A program made the position numbers and the translations under genes. DNA of 11,355 nt from Collinsella sp. (GTDB lineage: Bacteria > Actinomycetota > Coriobacteriia > Coriobacteriales > Coriobacteriaceae), in contig JAHAGQ010000035.1 of the NCBI GenBank assembly GCA_018373675.1, positions 1 through 11,355 on the forward strand. Direction: 5' to 3'. Shown one piece after another: positions 4,122 to 11,355 of this stretch (the stretch's first letter is position 1; the number at the start of each line of letters is the position of its first letter). A model generated the notes under the pieces. That model did not search any database. It was not told the DNA's origin and saw only the letters and a list, made by a program, of their open reading frames with translations.

Positions 4122-7076
4122 ATGAACGCTGACAAGAATGGCATTCAAATGAGCAACGCCGTGCATCAATACGCCCTTTTCGGGAACGCCTTATTCAAAC
4201 TCAATAAAACGGTTGTCCACGCTTCAGATCCGCGTAAGCAGATCGTAATCTGTAGCAACGGTCCAGACATCCGTTACGCAACACTCGAAGAATGGGACAA
4301 AGCCGGCAAATCTTTCGGCGAACGTGCACAGACCGAGGGCATCGTTACCAGCGCGAGCCCAGCGCGCGACAAACTCGAGCTCTTTCGCAATCTTTTTACC
4401 GGCCGCAAAGATGTGCACGCTCACGGGTATCGCAGAAAAGACGGGGGCATCGGCTATACACCCGCCTGCGCAAATGAGTGGAAGCCAGGCATTTGCCCCA
4501 AAGCAAACCATCACAGAATTAAATGCGCTGAATGTCGCAGCCGCACATTCCTTGAGCTGAACGATGCCGCCATTATCGCCCATTTCAAAGGCAGCGACGA
4601 CAGGCTCCGGGACGTCATAGGTCAATATGTTCTCGACAAAGACTGCAACACAAATGTCCTTGTCATTGATTTTGACAAAGCCGATTGGAAAGAAGCGACA
4701 AACGCTATCAGGCTTGTCGTAAAAAACCATGGAATTAACGCTGCGGTCGAGCGATCAAGGTCAGGCAACGGCGCGCATATCTGGTTTTTCTTCCTAGAAC
4801 CTATAAACGCAAAGACAGCGCGAGATTTCGGTAGCTGCCTTATCGCCGAAGCAGCGGCACTCAACAAGACAATCACCTTCGAAGCCTTTGACCGAATGAT
4901 ACCCGCGCAGTCCACCATTCCTGAAGGCGGCTTTGGAAATCTCATTGCGCTGCCCTTTCAGGGAAAAGCGCAGCGGGAAGGAAACAGCGAATTTGTTGAC
5001 GAACGATTCGAGCCCTTTCCCGACCAATGGCTTTACCTTTCGCAAATCCAACTAATCTCGCGTGCGACGGTGGATCGTCTGATCGAGGACACCAAAAACA
5101 AACCGCTTGGAATAGCAACAGCTGCAGCGACAAACAAAACCAGGCGCAATGTCCAAAAGCCACGAAAGCGGCTCCCGCTCACGCCACGAGACTTCCCCTC
5201 GAACCTGCTCGTCACACAAGCCGATATGCTCTACATCCCCGAAAAGTCTCTGAGCCCGGCAGCTCAAATGGAAATCCGCAGGCTTGCGACATTTGCCAAC
5301 CCGGAGTTCTTCCGTGCGCAATCTATGCATCAATCAGTATTCGGCAAACCGCGACTCATAGACCTCAGCGAACTTAGAGATGGCCGCGTCGCGATTCCCA
5401 GAGGCTGCAAAGCCCAACTTGAGCAGCTGATTCAAGAAGCCCACGTTACTGCCCATTATTCAGACGAACGTAGCACAGGCAATCCAATTGAGATGGCATT
5501 CAAAGGGACCCTTCATCCCGAACAGCAAATTGCCGCCGACCAGATGCTTGAATACGAAGACGGAATCATGTCTGCGCCAACGGGCTTCGGTAAAACCGTC
5601 ATCGGAGCTTATCTTATTGCCGCCGTTGGTCTTCCGGCGCTCGTCATTGTTCCAAAGACCGCGCTCATAGCCCAATGGAAATCGCAGCTCGAACGATTTC
5701 TCGACATTACGGACACCAGAGAGCCGGTCCGAACGCCAAAAGGACGAATCAGCAAAAAGCAACCTCCCCTTATTGGACAAATCGGAGGGGGCAAAACCGC
5801 CGTCAGCGGCCTTATCGACGTCGCTTCCTTTCAGTCGCTATCTGGCAAAGACTCCCAAACCGGGGAGCCGATAGTTAAGAACCTTGTTCGTAATTACGGC
5901 CTCATTATCTGCGACGAATGCCACCATGCTGCCGCGCCACAGCTCGAGCTCGTCCTCAAGTCCGCTCCAGCCAAATATATATATGGCCTCTCCGCGACAC
6001 CCGAGCGCTCCGACGGACTCACGCGGGCGCTCTCGATGCTCTGCGGCCCGCTTCGCTATGTCATCGATCCAAAAACGCAGGCAATTCAGCAGGGCATCCA
6101 GCGCATCGTTCGACCGAGATTTACCGGCATTCGGCTATCCGCCTACGAGCCGGATGCAAGCTTCAATCAGATTCTCGATATGCTGTGTGCACATGCGGCA
6201 AGAAACGAATTGATTGTCGATGACGCCCTCGAAGCAGCGTCAAACGGTCGACATCCGCTCATACTATCCAAAAGGAAAAAGCATGCTGAGGAACTGTTCA
6301 GGTTGCTTAATGATCGCAGACACGAGCCCATACTCTTAACCGGAGAAATCGGCGCCAAAGAAAGAAAAGCGATACTGAACAGTCTTCCCGGCTTTGAGCA
6401 TGAACATCGAATCATCGTCGCCACCGAAAGCCTTCTGAGCGAGGGCTTCGATCTGTCCTACCTTGACACCCTTTTCATTGCCACGCCGATATCTTGGGAC
6501 GGCAGCGTAACGCAGCAGGTGGGCAGACTGCATAGAAGCCACGAGGGCAAGCAACAGGTTGAGATATTCGACTACATTGACCTGTCGATACCCATGCTCG
6601 CCCGCATGTACCAGAAAAGACTCAAGACGTACGCCAAGTTGGGGTACGAAATTTATTCAGCAGAGGACAGCGAGCAACCCAATTACAACATTCTCATAGA
6701 GCCGGCAAACGCTATTGAGGCATTAATTAAAGACATCACCGGTGCCACAAAGAGTGCCTTCATAGCCGCATCCTACGCATCCGCCGCATGCCTCACGAAA
6801 CTCACCACCACACTCGCAGGCGCAGCCGCCCGTGGGATTACCCTTGAGGTTTATGTTGCCTCACCTCCGCGCGATGACGCGAAAGCGATTTTTGCCGAGA
6901 TGAACGTCGACTATTCCGTCAAGGCCAAAGGGCGGCTGTGCACGGCCGTGATTGACGAGGAAACTGTCTGGTACGGGACTATCCCGCTGCTGGCATTCCC
7001 CAAGAAAGAAGACCGCAGCATCCGTTTCAAAAGCAACGAAGTCGCCGCTGAGTTTTTGAGCGAAATCCAGCAATGA
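4122..7076 (+). CDS. TOTE-type primase / SF2 helicase / PLD-like conflict protein
   Basis: A 984-residue, three-part protein. (1) Archaeo-eukaryotic primase of the TOTE conflict type, about 80-320: SPARDKLELFRNLF, a zinc-finger-like set C116, C125, C135, C138 (CANEW...GIC...KCAEC), catalytic-type DFD at 183-185, SGNGAH with H219, and D257 in FEAFDRMIPAQ. (2) Superfamily 2 helicase, about 460-860: Walker A SAPTGFGKT with K491, DECHH at 598-602, SATP at 624-627, and QQVGRLHR at 798-805. (3) PLD-like tail, about 880-984, ending with AVIDEETVWYG and SIRF; D945 is kept but the usual H and K positions appear as R938 and C940, so nuclease activity is doubtful. The first 80 residues are unassigned. 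TOTE systems are predicted to counter invading DNA; the actual activity is inferred. No strong ribosome site precedes ATG 4122, and ATG 4149 is an alternative. The gene is clearly less GC-rich than its neighbours, consistent with acquisition. No methylase or separate nuclease is adjacent. Confidence 0.85.
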   Translation: MNADKNGIQMSNAVHQYALFGNALFKLNKTVVHASDPRKQIVICSNGPDIRYATLEEWDKAGKSFGERAQTEGIVTSASPARDKLELFRNLFTGRKDVHAHGYRRKDGGIGYTPACANEWKPGICPKANHHRIKCAECRSRTFLELNDAAIIAHFKGSDDRLRDVIGQYVLDKDCNTNVLVIDFDKADWKEATNAIRLVVKNHGINAAVERSRSGNGAHIWFFFLEPINAKTARDFGSCLIAEAAALNKTITFEAFDRMIPAQSTIPEGGFGNLIALPFQGKAQREGNSEFVDERFEPFPDQWLYLSQIQLISRATVDRLIEDTKNKPLGIATAAATNKTRRNVQKPRKRLPLTPRDFPSNLLVTQADMLYIPEKSLSPAAQMEIRRLATFANPEFFRAQSMHQSVFGKPRLIDLSELRDGRVAIPRGCKAQLEQLIQEAHVTAHYSDERSTGNPIEMAFKGTLHPEQQIAADQMLEYEDGIMSAPTGFGKTVIGAYLIAAVGLPALVIVPKTALIAQWKSQLERFLDITDTREPVRTPKGRISKKQPPLIGQIGGGKTAVSGLIDVASFQSLSGKDSQTGEPIVKNLVRNYGLIICDECHHAAAPQLELVLKSAPAKYIYGLSATPERSDGLTRALSMLCGPLRYVIDPKTQAIQQGIQRIVRPRFTGIRLSAYEPDASFNQILDMLCAHAARNELIVDDALEAASNGRHPLILSKRKKHAEELFRLLNDRRHEPILLTGEIGAKERKAILNSLPGFEHEHRIIVATESLLSEGFDLSYLDTLFIATPISWDGSVTQQVGRLHRSHEGKQQVEIFDYIDLSIPMLARMYQKRLKTYAKLGYEIYSAEDSEQPNYNILIEPANAIEALIKDITGATKSAFIAASYASAACLTKLTTTLAGAAARGITLEVYVASPPRDDAKAIFAEMNVDYSVKAKGRLCTAVIDEETVWYGTIPLLAFPKKEDRSIRFKSNEVAAEFLSEIQQ

Positions 7077-7117
7077 GGAGAACCGGGGGCCGCAGCAGCG
7101 AACGGGGCGCGCCTATC

Positions 7118-7184
7118 AGTTGCGGTGAAATAGGGACTGTTTTTGGCCAATCGACCGCAAATCAGTCCCTATTCCACCGCAACT
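7118..7184. repeat. Palindromic intergenic repeat, copy 2
   Basis: Same element as 3420-3486 in the same orientation, sharing the centre GACTGTTTTTGGC. Arms 7118-7139 and 7163-7184 pair over 22 bp with one mismatch (7128). Here the inner GGGACTG/CAGTCCC pairs, whereas copy 1 has a mismatch there. It sits between the convergent primase-helicase and toxin genes. Copy 1 similarly lies between degV and the convergent LOG fragment, as REP-type elements often do. Confidence 0.75.
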
Positions 7185-7197
7185 TGGAAATCGGCGA

Positions 7198-7506
7198 TCA
7201 GCCCAGCGGACCCTGAAACAGTTCCTCATGCGAGCCCATTCTCACCAGCCTAATCACTGGGTTAGTCTTATGGGGAAGATAAAGAACGACCACATCGACC
7301 AAGCCATCGGATAGGTGGAAATCGATGTGGCCGTTGTAGTTTCCGCCCGGGTTTGAGAGCTCGTGGGCGCCATACTCCGCCGGAAGTGACCCATGAGCCA
7401 CAAGCTCTGCAACCGCCGCTTTAAACTCACTTTTTAGCTGCGGATGCATGCGCATCGTTCGTTTGTAGTCCGCCTTAAATTGAGCCTCGACTTTAATCTC
7501 GAACAT
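7198..7506 (-). CDS. YafQ-family toxin (RelE superfamily mRNA interferase)
   Basis: A 102-residue protein predicted to cleave mRNA at the ribosome when freed from its antitoxin. The N-terminus MFEIKVEAQFKADYKR matches the helical start of YafQ-like RelE toxins. Likely active-site residues are H48, H64, D67 and H93, the last in GSHEELF, the hallmark YafQ C-terminal motif with F97. The length is typical. The ATG at 7506 lies two bases after the antitoxin stop, and its ribosome site GAGGAA (7512-7517) is inside the antitoxin's final codons, so translation is probably coupled. The gene converges on the primase-helicase gene across a palindromic repeat. The H64-to-D67 spacing is one residue shorter than I recall for E. 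coli YafQ, so this is a divergent subgroup. No disabling change is seen. Confidence 0.85.
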   Translation of the reverse strand: MFEIKVEAQFKADYKRTMRMHPQLKSEFKAAVAELVAHGSLPAEYGAHELSNPGGNYNGHIDFHLSDGLVDVVVLYLPHKTNPVIRLVRMGSHEELFQGPLG

Positions 7507-7508
7507 CG

Positions 7509-7808
7509 CTATTCCTCATCGAGGAATGACATAAGCTCATCAGCGTTATTGAATGACGGGCTATCGTCCGGCAAAATCCCCAACTCATGAGCCTCGGCGA
7601 TCACCATGGCACGCCTCGTCGCCTCGTTGGGCATCTCCGCCCTTCCTACAATCTCAAAAGGAATCTTTCGCTGATTTACCAGCTGCCGAACGGCAAGATT
7701 GAGATAGGAATTGAGGCTGAGGCCGACCGAATCCAAGAACTCAGTCGCCTGCTCCTTGAGCCCCTCTTCGAGGCGAACCGTCGTAGGCTTAACCGTTGCA
7801 GTAGACAT
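7509..7808 (-). CDS. RelB/DinJ-family antitoxin
   Basis: A 99-residue antitoxin. The N-terminal half has the ribbon-helix-helix pattern of RelB/DinJ: TTVRLEEGLKEQATEFLDSV, then GLSLNSYLNLAVRQLV and the conserved KIPFEI. The acidic C-terminus (FNNADELMSFLDEE) should wrap the toxin. The start is ATG 7808 because AAGGAGGT (7814-7821) lies five bases upstream; the frame extends to 7901 but that part covers the operator region and lacks a ribosome site. It should bind its own promoter dyad (7856-7891) and repress the operon, alone or with toxin. It comes first in the operon, 114 bases after the LOG gene on the same strand. Its place inside the accessory block suggests a stabilising role, which is inference. 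Confidence 0.85.
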   Translation of the reverse strand: MSTATVKPTTVRLEEGLKEQATEFLDSVGLSLNSYLNLAVRQLVNQRKIPFEIVGRAEMPNEATRRAMVIAEAHELGILPDDSPSFNNADELMSFLDEE

Positions 7809-7839
7809 ACGCGACCTCCTTGCCCTCGTCTTTTGCATC

Positions 7840-7891
7840 AGTATACCCAATATAAATGGCAACCTGACGTTAGATAGCATCAGATTGCCAT
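7840..7891 (-). promoter_or_regulatory. Toxin-antitoxin operator and -10 element
   Basis: ATGGCAA-N-CTGA (7856-7867) and TCAG-N-TTGCCAT (7880-7891) form an 11-bp interrupted dyad, a usual form of RHH-antitoxin operator. Just downstream on the minus strand TATACT (7840-7845) is a good -10, 31 bases before the start codon. No clear -35 is seen at 17 bases. Binding at the dyad would cover the promoter. Confidence 0.5.
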
Positions 7892-7922
7892 GCATATTCA
7901 TGTCGCGGTAGACACGATTGCT

Positions 7923-8681
7923 CTACATCAACCCGCTGAGCGCAATGTCAACGGCCTCGTTGAGGTCGTCGGTAATGTGTACCAGATCCGGGTCGAGCGG
8001 GCTAATCATACTGGCGCTCATTACCGGGCCGTTAAGCCAGTCGAACAGGCCCTGCCAGTACTCGGTGCCCACCAGCACAAGCGGCATGCGCTTGACCTTG
8101 TGCGTTTGCACCAGCGTGAGCACCTCGAACATCTCGTCGAGTGTGCCAAACCCGCCGGGAAAAACAATAGCGCCCGAGCTGTATTTGACGAACATGGTCT
8201 TGCGCACAAAGAAGTAACGGAAGTCCATACCAAGGTTCACGTATTTGTTGAGCCCCTGCTCGTGCGGCAGCTCAATGCCCAAACCAACTGACTTGCCGTT
8301 GACGCTCGCCGCCCCCTTATTAGCCGCTTCCATGACACCAGGACCACCGCCGGTGATAACCGCCACGCCGCGCTGGGCAATCTTACGGCCGACTGTGCGC
8401 GCCGCCTTGTAGAGCGGATCGGTCTTGGGCGTGCGGGCGCTGCCGAAGATGGTCACCGCAGGACCAAGCTCGGCAAGCGCGCCAAAGCCATCGACGAATT
8501 CTGCCTGAATACGAAGGACGCGCCACGGATCGGCATGCAACCAGTCGGTTGAATCTTCGGGCGCCAGCAGGTTGGCGTAGGTGTTGTCCTTAGGAATCAT
8601 GGGGCCGCGCATAACCACGGGGCCGCGGCGGTACGTCTCGTCGTAGGCGGGCTCGCCCTCGACGTTCTCATTCTTAATCAT
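7923..8681 (-). CDS. LOG-family protein (TIGR00730-type Rossmann fold)
   Basis: A 252-residue cytosolic protein of the LOG/lysine-decarboxylase-like family, whose characterised members remove ribose 5-phosphate from nucleoside monophosphates. The signature motifs are intact: GGGPGVME at 111-118, R160-K161, and PGGFGTLDE at 175-183. An N-terminal extension of about 70 residues precedes the Rossmann core, as in the longer LOG subgroup. The start is ATG 8681 with AGGAGT four bases upstream; the frame runs to 8753 but that part crosses the tgt terminator. The final 42 codons are duplicated in diverged form at 3574-3717, so the 3' end may have been supplied by an inserted element. No terminator is visible between it and the antitoxin gene. 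The native substrate cannot be read from sequence. Confidence 0.9.
   Translation of the reverse strand: MIKNENVEGEPAYDETYRRGPVVMRGPMIPKDNTYANLLAPEDSTDWLHADPWRVLRIQAEFVDGFGALAELGPAVTIFGSARTPKTDPLYKAARTVGRKIAQRGVAVITGGGPGVMEAANKGAASVNGKSVGLGIELPHEQGLNKYVNLGMDFRYFFVRKTMFVKYSSGAIVFPGGFGTLDEMFEVLTLVQTHKVKRMPLVLVGTEYWQGLFDWLNGPVMSASMISPLDPDLVHITDDLNEAVDIALSGLM
8035..8052. repeat. 18-bp direct repeat, right copy (inside the LOG gene)
   Basis: Identical to 3686-3703 and in the same orientation. It encodes part of GLFDWL in the complete LOG gene. With the left copy it brackets about 4.3 kb. Confidence 0.4.
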
Positions 8682-8697
8682 GGGTACTCCTATCGAG

Positions 8698-8745
8698 AAA
8701 AAGAAAAGCGGGCGGGGTCGACGCCATGCGTCAAACACCCGCCCG
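8698..8745 (-). terminator. Intrinsic terminator downstream of tgt
   Basis: On the minus strand an 8-bp GC stem (CGGGCGGG, 8738-8745 with 8709-8716) holds an inner GACGC/GCGTC hairpin (8720-8732) and is followed by a T-rich run (8707-8698, TTTTCTTTTT). It should end tgt transcription before the LOG gene, so LOG probably has its own promoter very close to the terminator or is read through. The 149 bases between tgt and this stem hold no gene; a GAGCGGCTGCCGCTC palindrome at 8837-8851 is the only structure I see. Confidence 0.75.
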
Positions 8746-8894
8746 AACATCAACTATTCGGTATGGTACCCACGATGCGTTATGCGCTTGCAAGGCATCG
8801 GTCAGCGGTCGCGCAGCCGACGTCAGCGAATGTGACGAGCGGCTGCCGCTCAGCCTTTGCCGTTGCCCACGCTCTGTAAGCGCGCCTGTCGCCC

Positions 8895-10034
<1,140 letters not shown>

Positions 10035-10071
10035 AAACTGGAACTCCTTGGTTGCGGTTCATACGCAAACC

Positions 10072-10077
10072 ATTATA
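10072..10077 (-). promoter_or_regulatory. -10 element of the tgt promoter
   Basis: A perfect TATAAT on the minus strand, 37 bases before the tgt start codon. No recognisable -35 is found at 16-19 bases upstream. Confidence 0.45.
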
Positions 10078-10230
10078 CGGGCAACCCGCAAAGAGCACCG
10101 ACTCGACAGAAACTGGTGCAAAGGAAACCTGCCCCTTGCGACAACGGATCATTTCCGACAGCCACAGCAACGCCGATGCTATGGCACCGACAGACACTAT
10201 GACCCAATCCGAGGGCACTAAAAAGATAGG

Positions 10231-10321
10231 AGCCCCCGCTCGTGACCGCGGGTCGGGGCTGCGACAATGATGTTGAAGTGCCATAGGCGCAGCCGCGCCG
10301 CAACGAGGTTGGGAGGCTCCC
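10231..10321 (+). ncRNA. IS110 left-end noncoding region, candidate bridge RNA
   Basis: The region before the transposase start is highly structured. A long hairpin (10231-10260) has AGCCCC pairing with GGGGCT plus an inner CCGC/GCGG. GGCGC/GCGCC (10286-10290 with 10295-10299) forms a second. IS110-family elements are known to encode a bridge RNA in a noncoding end, and for the IS110 group this lies upstream of the transposase. The exact RNA ends, the target- and donor-binding loops and the left boundary of the element cannot be set from this window; structure may start further left. Confidence 0.35.
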
Positions 10322-11355
10322 ATGCCAAAGTATTCTACCGCCTTCGGAATGGACGTACACCTGAGGTCGACCACCGTCTGCGCCCTCGACGCGGACACCG
10401 GCGAGGCCGTGACGAGGAGGTTCCCCGGCAACCCCTGGGGCGAGATCGCCGGGTGGATGGATGGGTTCCCCGGGCCGTCGCTCGCGGCCTACGAGAGCGG
10501 CTACCTCGGCTTCGCCCCGCAAAGGGAGCTCGCCGGGCTCGGCGTCGAGTGCGTCGTCGCCGCGGTCTCGAAGATCCCCAGGTCGGCCGCCGACTCGGCC
10601 TCCAAGAACGACAGGAACGACGCCGCCAGGATGGCCAAGGCGATACTCGCCCACGACATCTCCCCCGCATGGGTCCCCTCCCCCGAGGTCGAAGGCATCA
10701 GGGACCTCGCCGGCGCCTACGACGGGGCGACCGCGCGCCTGGCGACCGCCAAGCAGCGGCTGCTCGCCTTCCTCGCAAGGCGGGGGTTCGTCTACGGCGG
10801 CACCACGCCCGCCGGCAACCCGAGGAAGTACTGGACCTACGACTTCCTGAGGTGGCTCGACAAGGCCAGGCCGGAGGACGATGGCGGGGTTCGGACGCTC
10901 GCCGCCCTGAGGAACGAGGTCGAGGCCGCGGCGGAGGCCCGGGCGGACCTGCTCTCCGAGTACAGGGCCGCCGTGGATGCCAGCCCGATCGCCGCGGAGG
11001 TGGCCGCCCTCCAGTCGATCAAGGGCTGCGCCTTCGCGCTGGCCGCGGCCTTCTCGGCCGAGGTCGGCGACTTCACGAGGTTCCGTTCCGGAAGGCAGGT
11101 CACGGCCTATTTCGGCCTCGCGCCGAGTCAGAGGTCGAGCGCGGACTCCGTGCGCCTCGGCGGGATCAGCGGTGCGGGCAACGCGCTCGTGAGGAAGCTG
11201 GCCGTTGAGGGTCATGGTGCTACGCCGCGGCACGGTACCAGCCGAAGCTCATGCCAAGGGACACGGGCGTGCCCCTCGAGATAAGGATGCACGGGAGGAA
11301 GGGGTCCGAGCGGCTCCTGCGGCGGCGCGAGGAGATGCTCGCCCGCGGCATGCCC
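10322..11355 (+). pseudogene. IS110-family transposase, frameshifted and cut by the window edge
   Basis: A DEDD-type transposase/recombinase. The N-terminal RuvC-like domain shows D11 (GMDVH), E58 (AAYESGY), D97 and D100 (KNDRNDAARMA). The C-terminal Transposase_20 part shows IKGCAFALAAAFSAEVGDF and the serine motif LAPSQRSSADSVRLGG (S272/S273), followed by GAGNALVRKLAVEG. At about 11211-11214 the frame breaks: the original frame reads HGATPRHG and stops at 11284, while the frame starting at 11215 continues the family sequence (WCYAAARYQPKLMPRDTG) open to the window end. One missing base explains this. It may be a true mutation or a sequence error. The start is ATG 10322 with GGGAGG five bases upstream; that site can pair with the TCCC next to the ATG. 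GC content is higher than in all neighbours, consistent with an incoming IS. Confidence 0.85.

Larger units (their letters stand above)
10231..11355 (+). mobile_element. IS110-family insertion sequence (right end outside window)
   Basis: The transposase and its structured upstream region identify the element. IS110 members have short or no terminal inverted repeats and often make no target duplication, so neither end can be fixed here. The left end must lie between the tgt promoter (10077) and about 10231; the start given is the first base of the structured region, not a proven boundary. Confidence 0.6.

Noticed and set aside
8746..8894. Small RNA gene (SRP RNA, tmRNA or tRNA) between tgt and its terminator
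   Set aside because: I compared with the conserved cores I know (for example the SRP RNA GGAAGGAAGCAGCC region) and found no match; only one short palindrome is present.
10111..10145. Half-palindrome (TGGTGCAAAGG...CCTGCCCCTTG) as another dispersed repeat
   Set aside because: Only one imperfect copy is visible and the arms do not pair well, so it cannot be supported from this window.
10073..11233. Minus-strand open frame opposite the IS110 transposase
   Set aside because: Gly/Arg/Pro-rich antisense translation caused by very high GC; the plus strand has DEDD and serine motifs.

Overview
The window looks like chromosome of a high-GC gut actinobacterium of the Coriobacteriia, most likely Collinsella or a close relative. 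This is inferred from strong GC bias at third codon positions, the gene set (Sapep/PepV-type dipeptidase, DegV, LOG family, bacterial tgt) and abundant GC-rich intergenic palindromes. It is not proved by a marker gene.

Layout. 1-235 has no gene but holds three strong hairpins, one of them a nested, RNA-like fold (96-193). 236-2389 carries a probable minus-strand operon: a HAD phosphatase followed by an M20 metallodipeptidase. A divergent intergenic region with an 11-bp dyad leads into degV (+, 2546-3406). 3407-3573 holds two palindromic repeats. 3574-7922 is an accessory block: a detached 3' end of a LOG-family gene (-), a 218-bp element with 27-bp terminal inverted repeats, a 984-aa primase-helicase-PLD-like protein of the TOTE conflict type (+), a second copy of the first palindromic repeat, and a YafQ/DinJ-type toxin-antitoxin pair (-). 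From 7923 the backbone resumes with the complete LOG-family gene, then a terminator and tgt, all on the minus strand. The right end is an IS110-family insertion with a possible bridge-RNA region upstream of a frameshifted transposase that runs off the window.

How it fits together. The accessory block is bracketed by two versions of the same LOG 3' end. They encode nearly identical residues (40 of 42) but differ at about a fifth of nucleotides, so both evolved as functional sequence before meeting here. The simplest reading is that a mobile cargo entered at the 3' end of the LOG gene, supplied a new 3' end, and pushed the old one next to degV. The cargo is a predicted anti-invader protein (TOTE-type primase-helicase) plus a toxin-antitoxin pair that could stabilise it. 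No integrase is visible, so the transfer mechanism is open.

The most unusual things are the TOTE-type protein with a PLD-like tail that has lost two of its three HKD catalytic residues, the long inverted-repeat element whose inner mismatches become G:U pairs only on the minus strand, and the nested RNA-like fold near the left edge.
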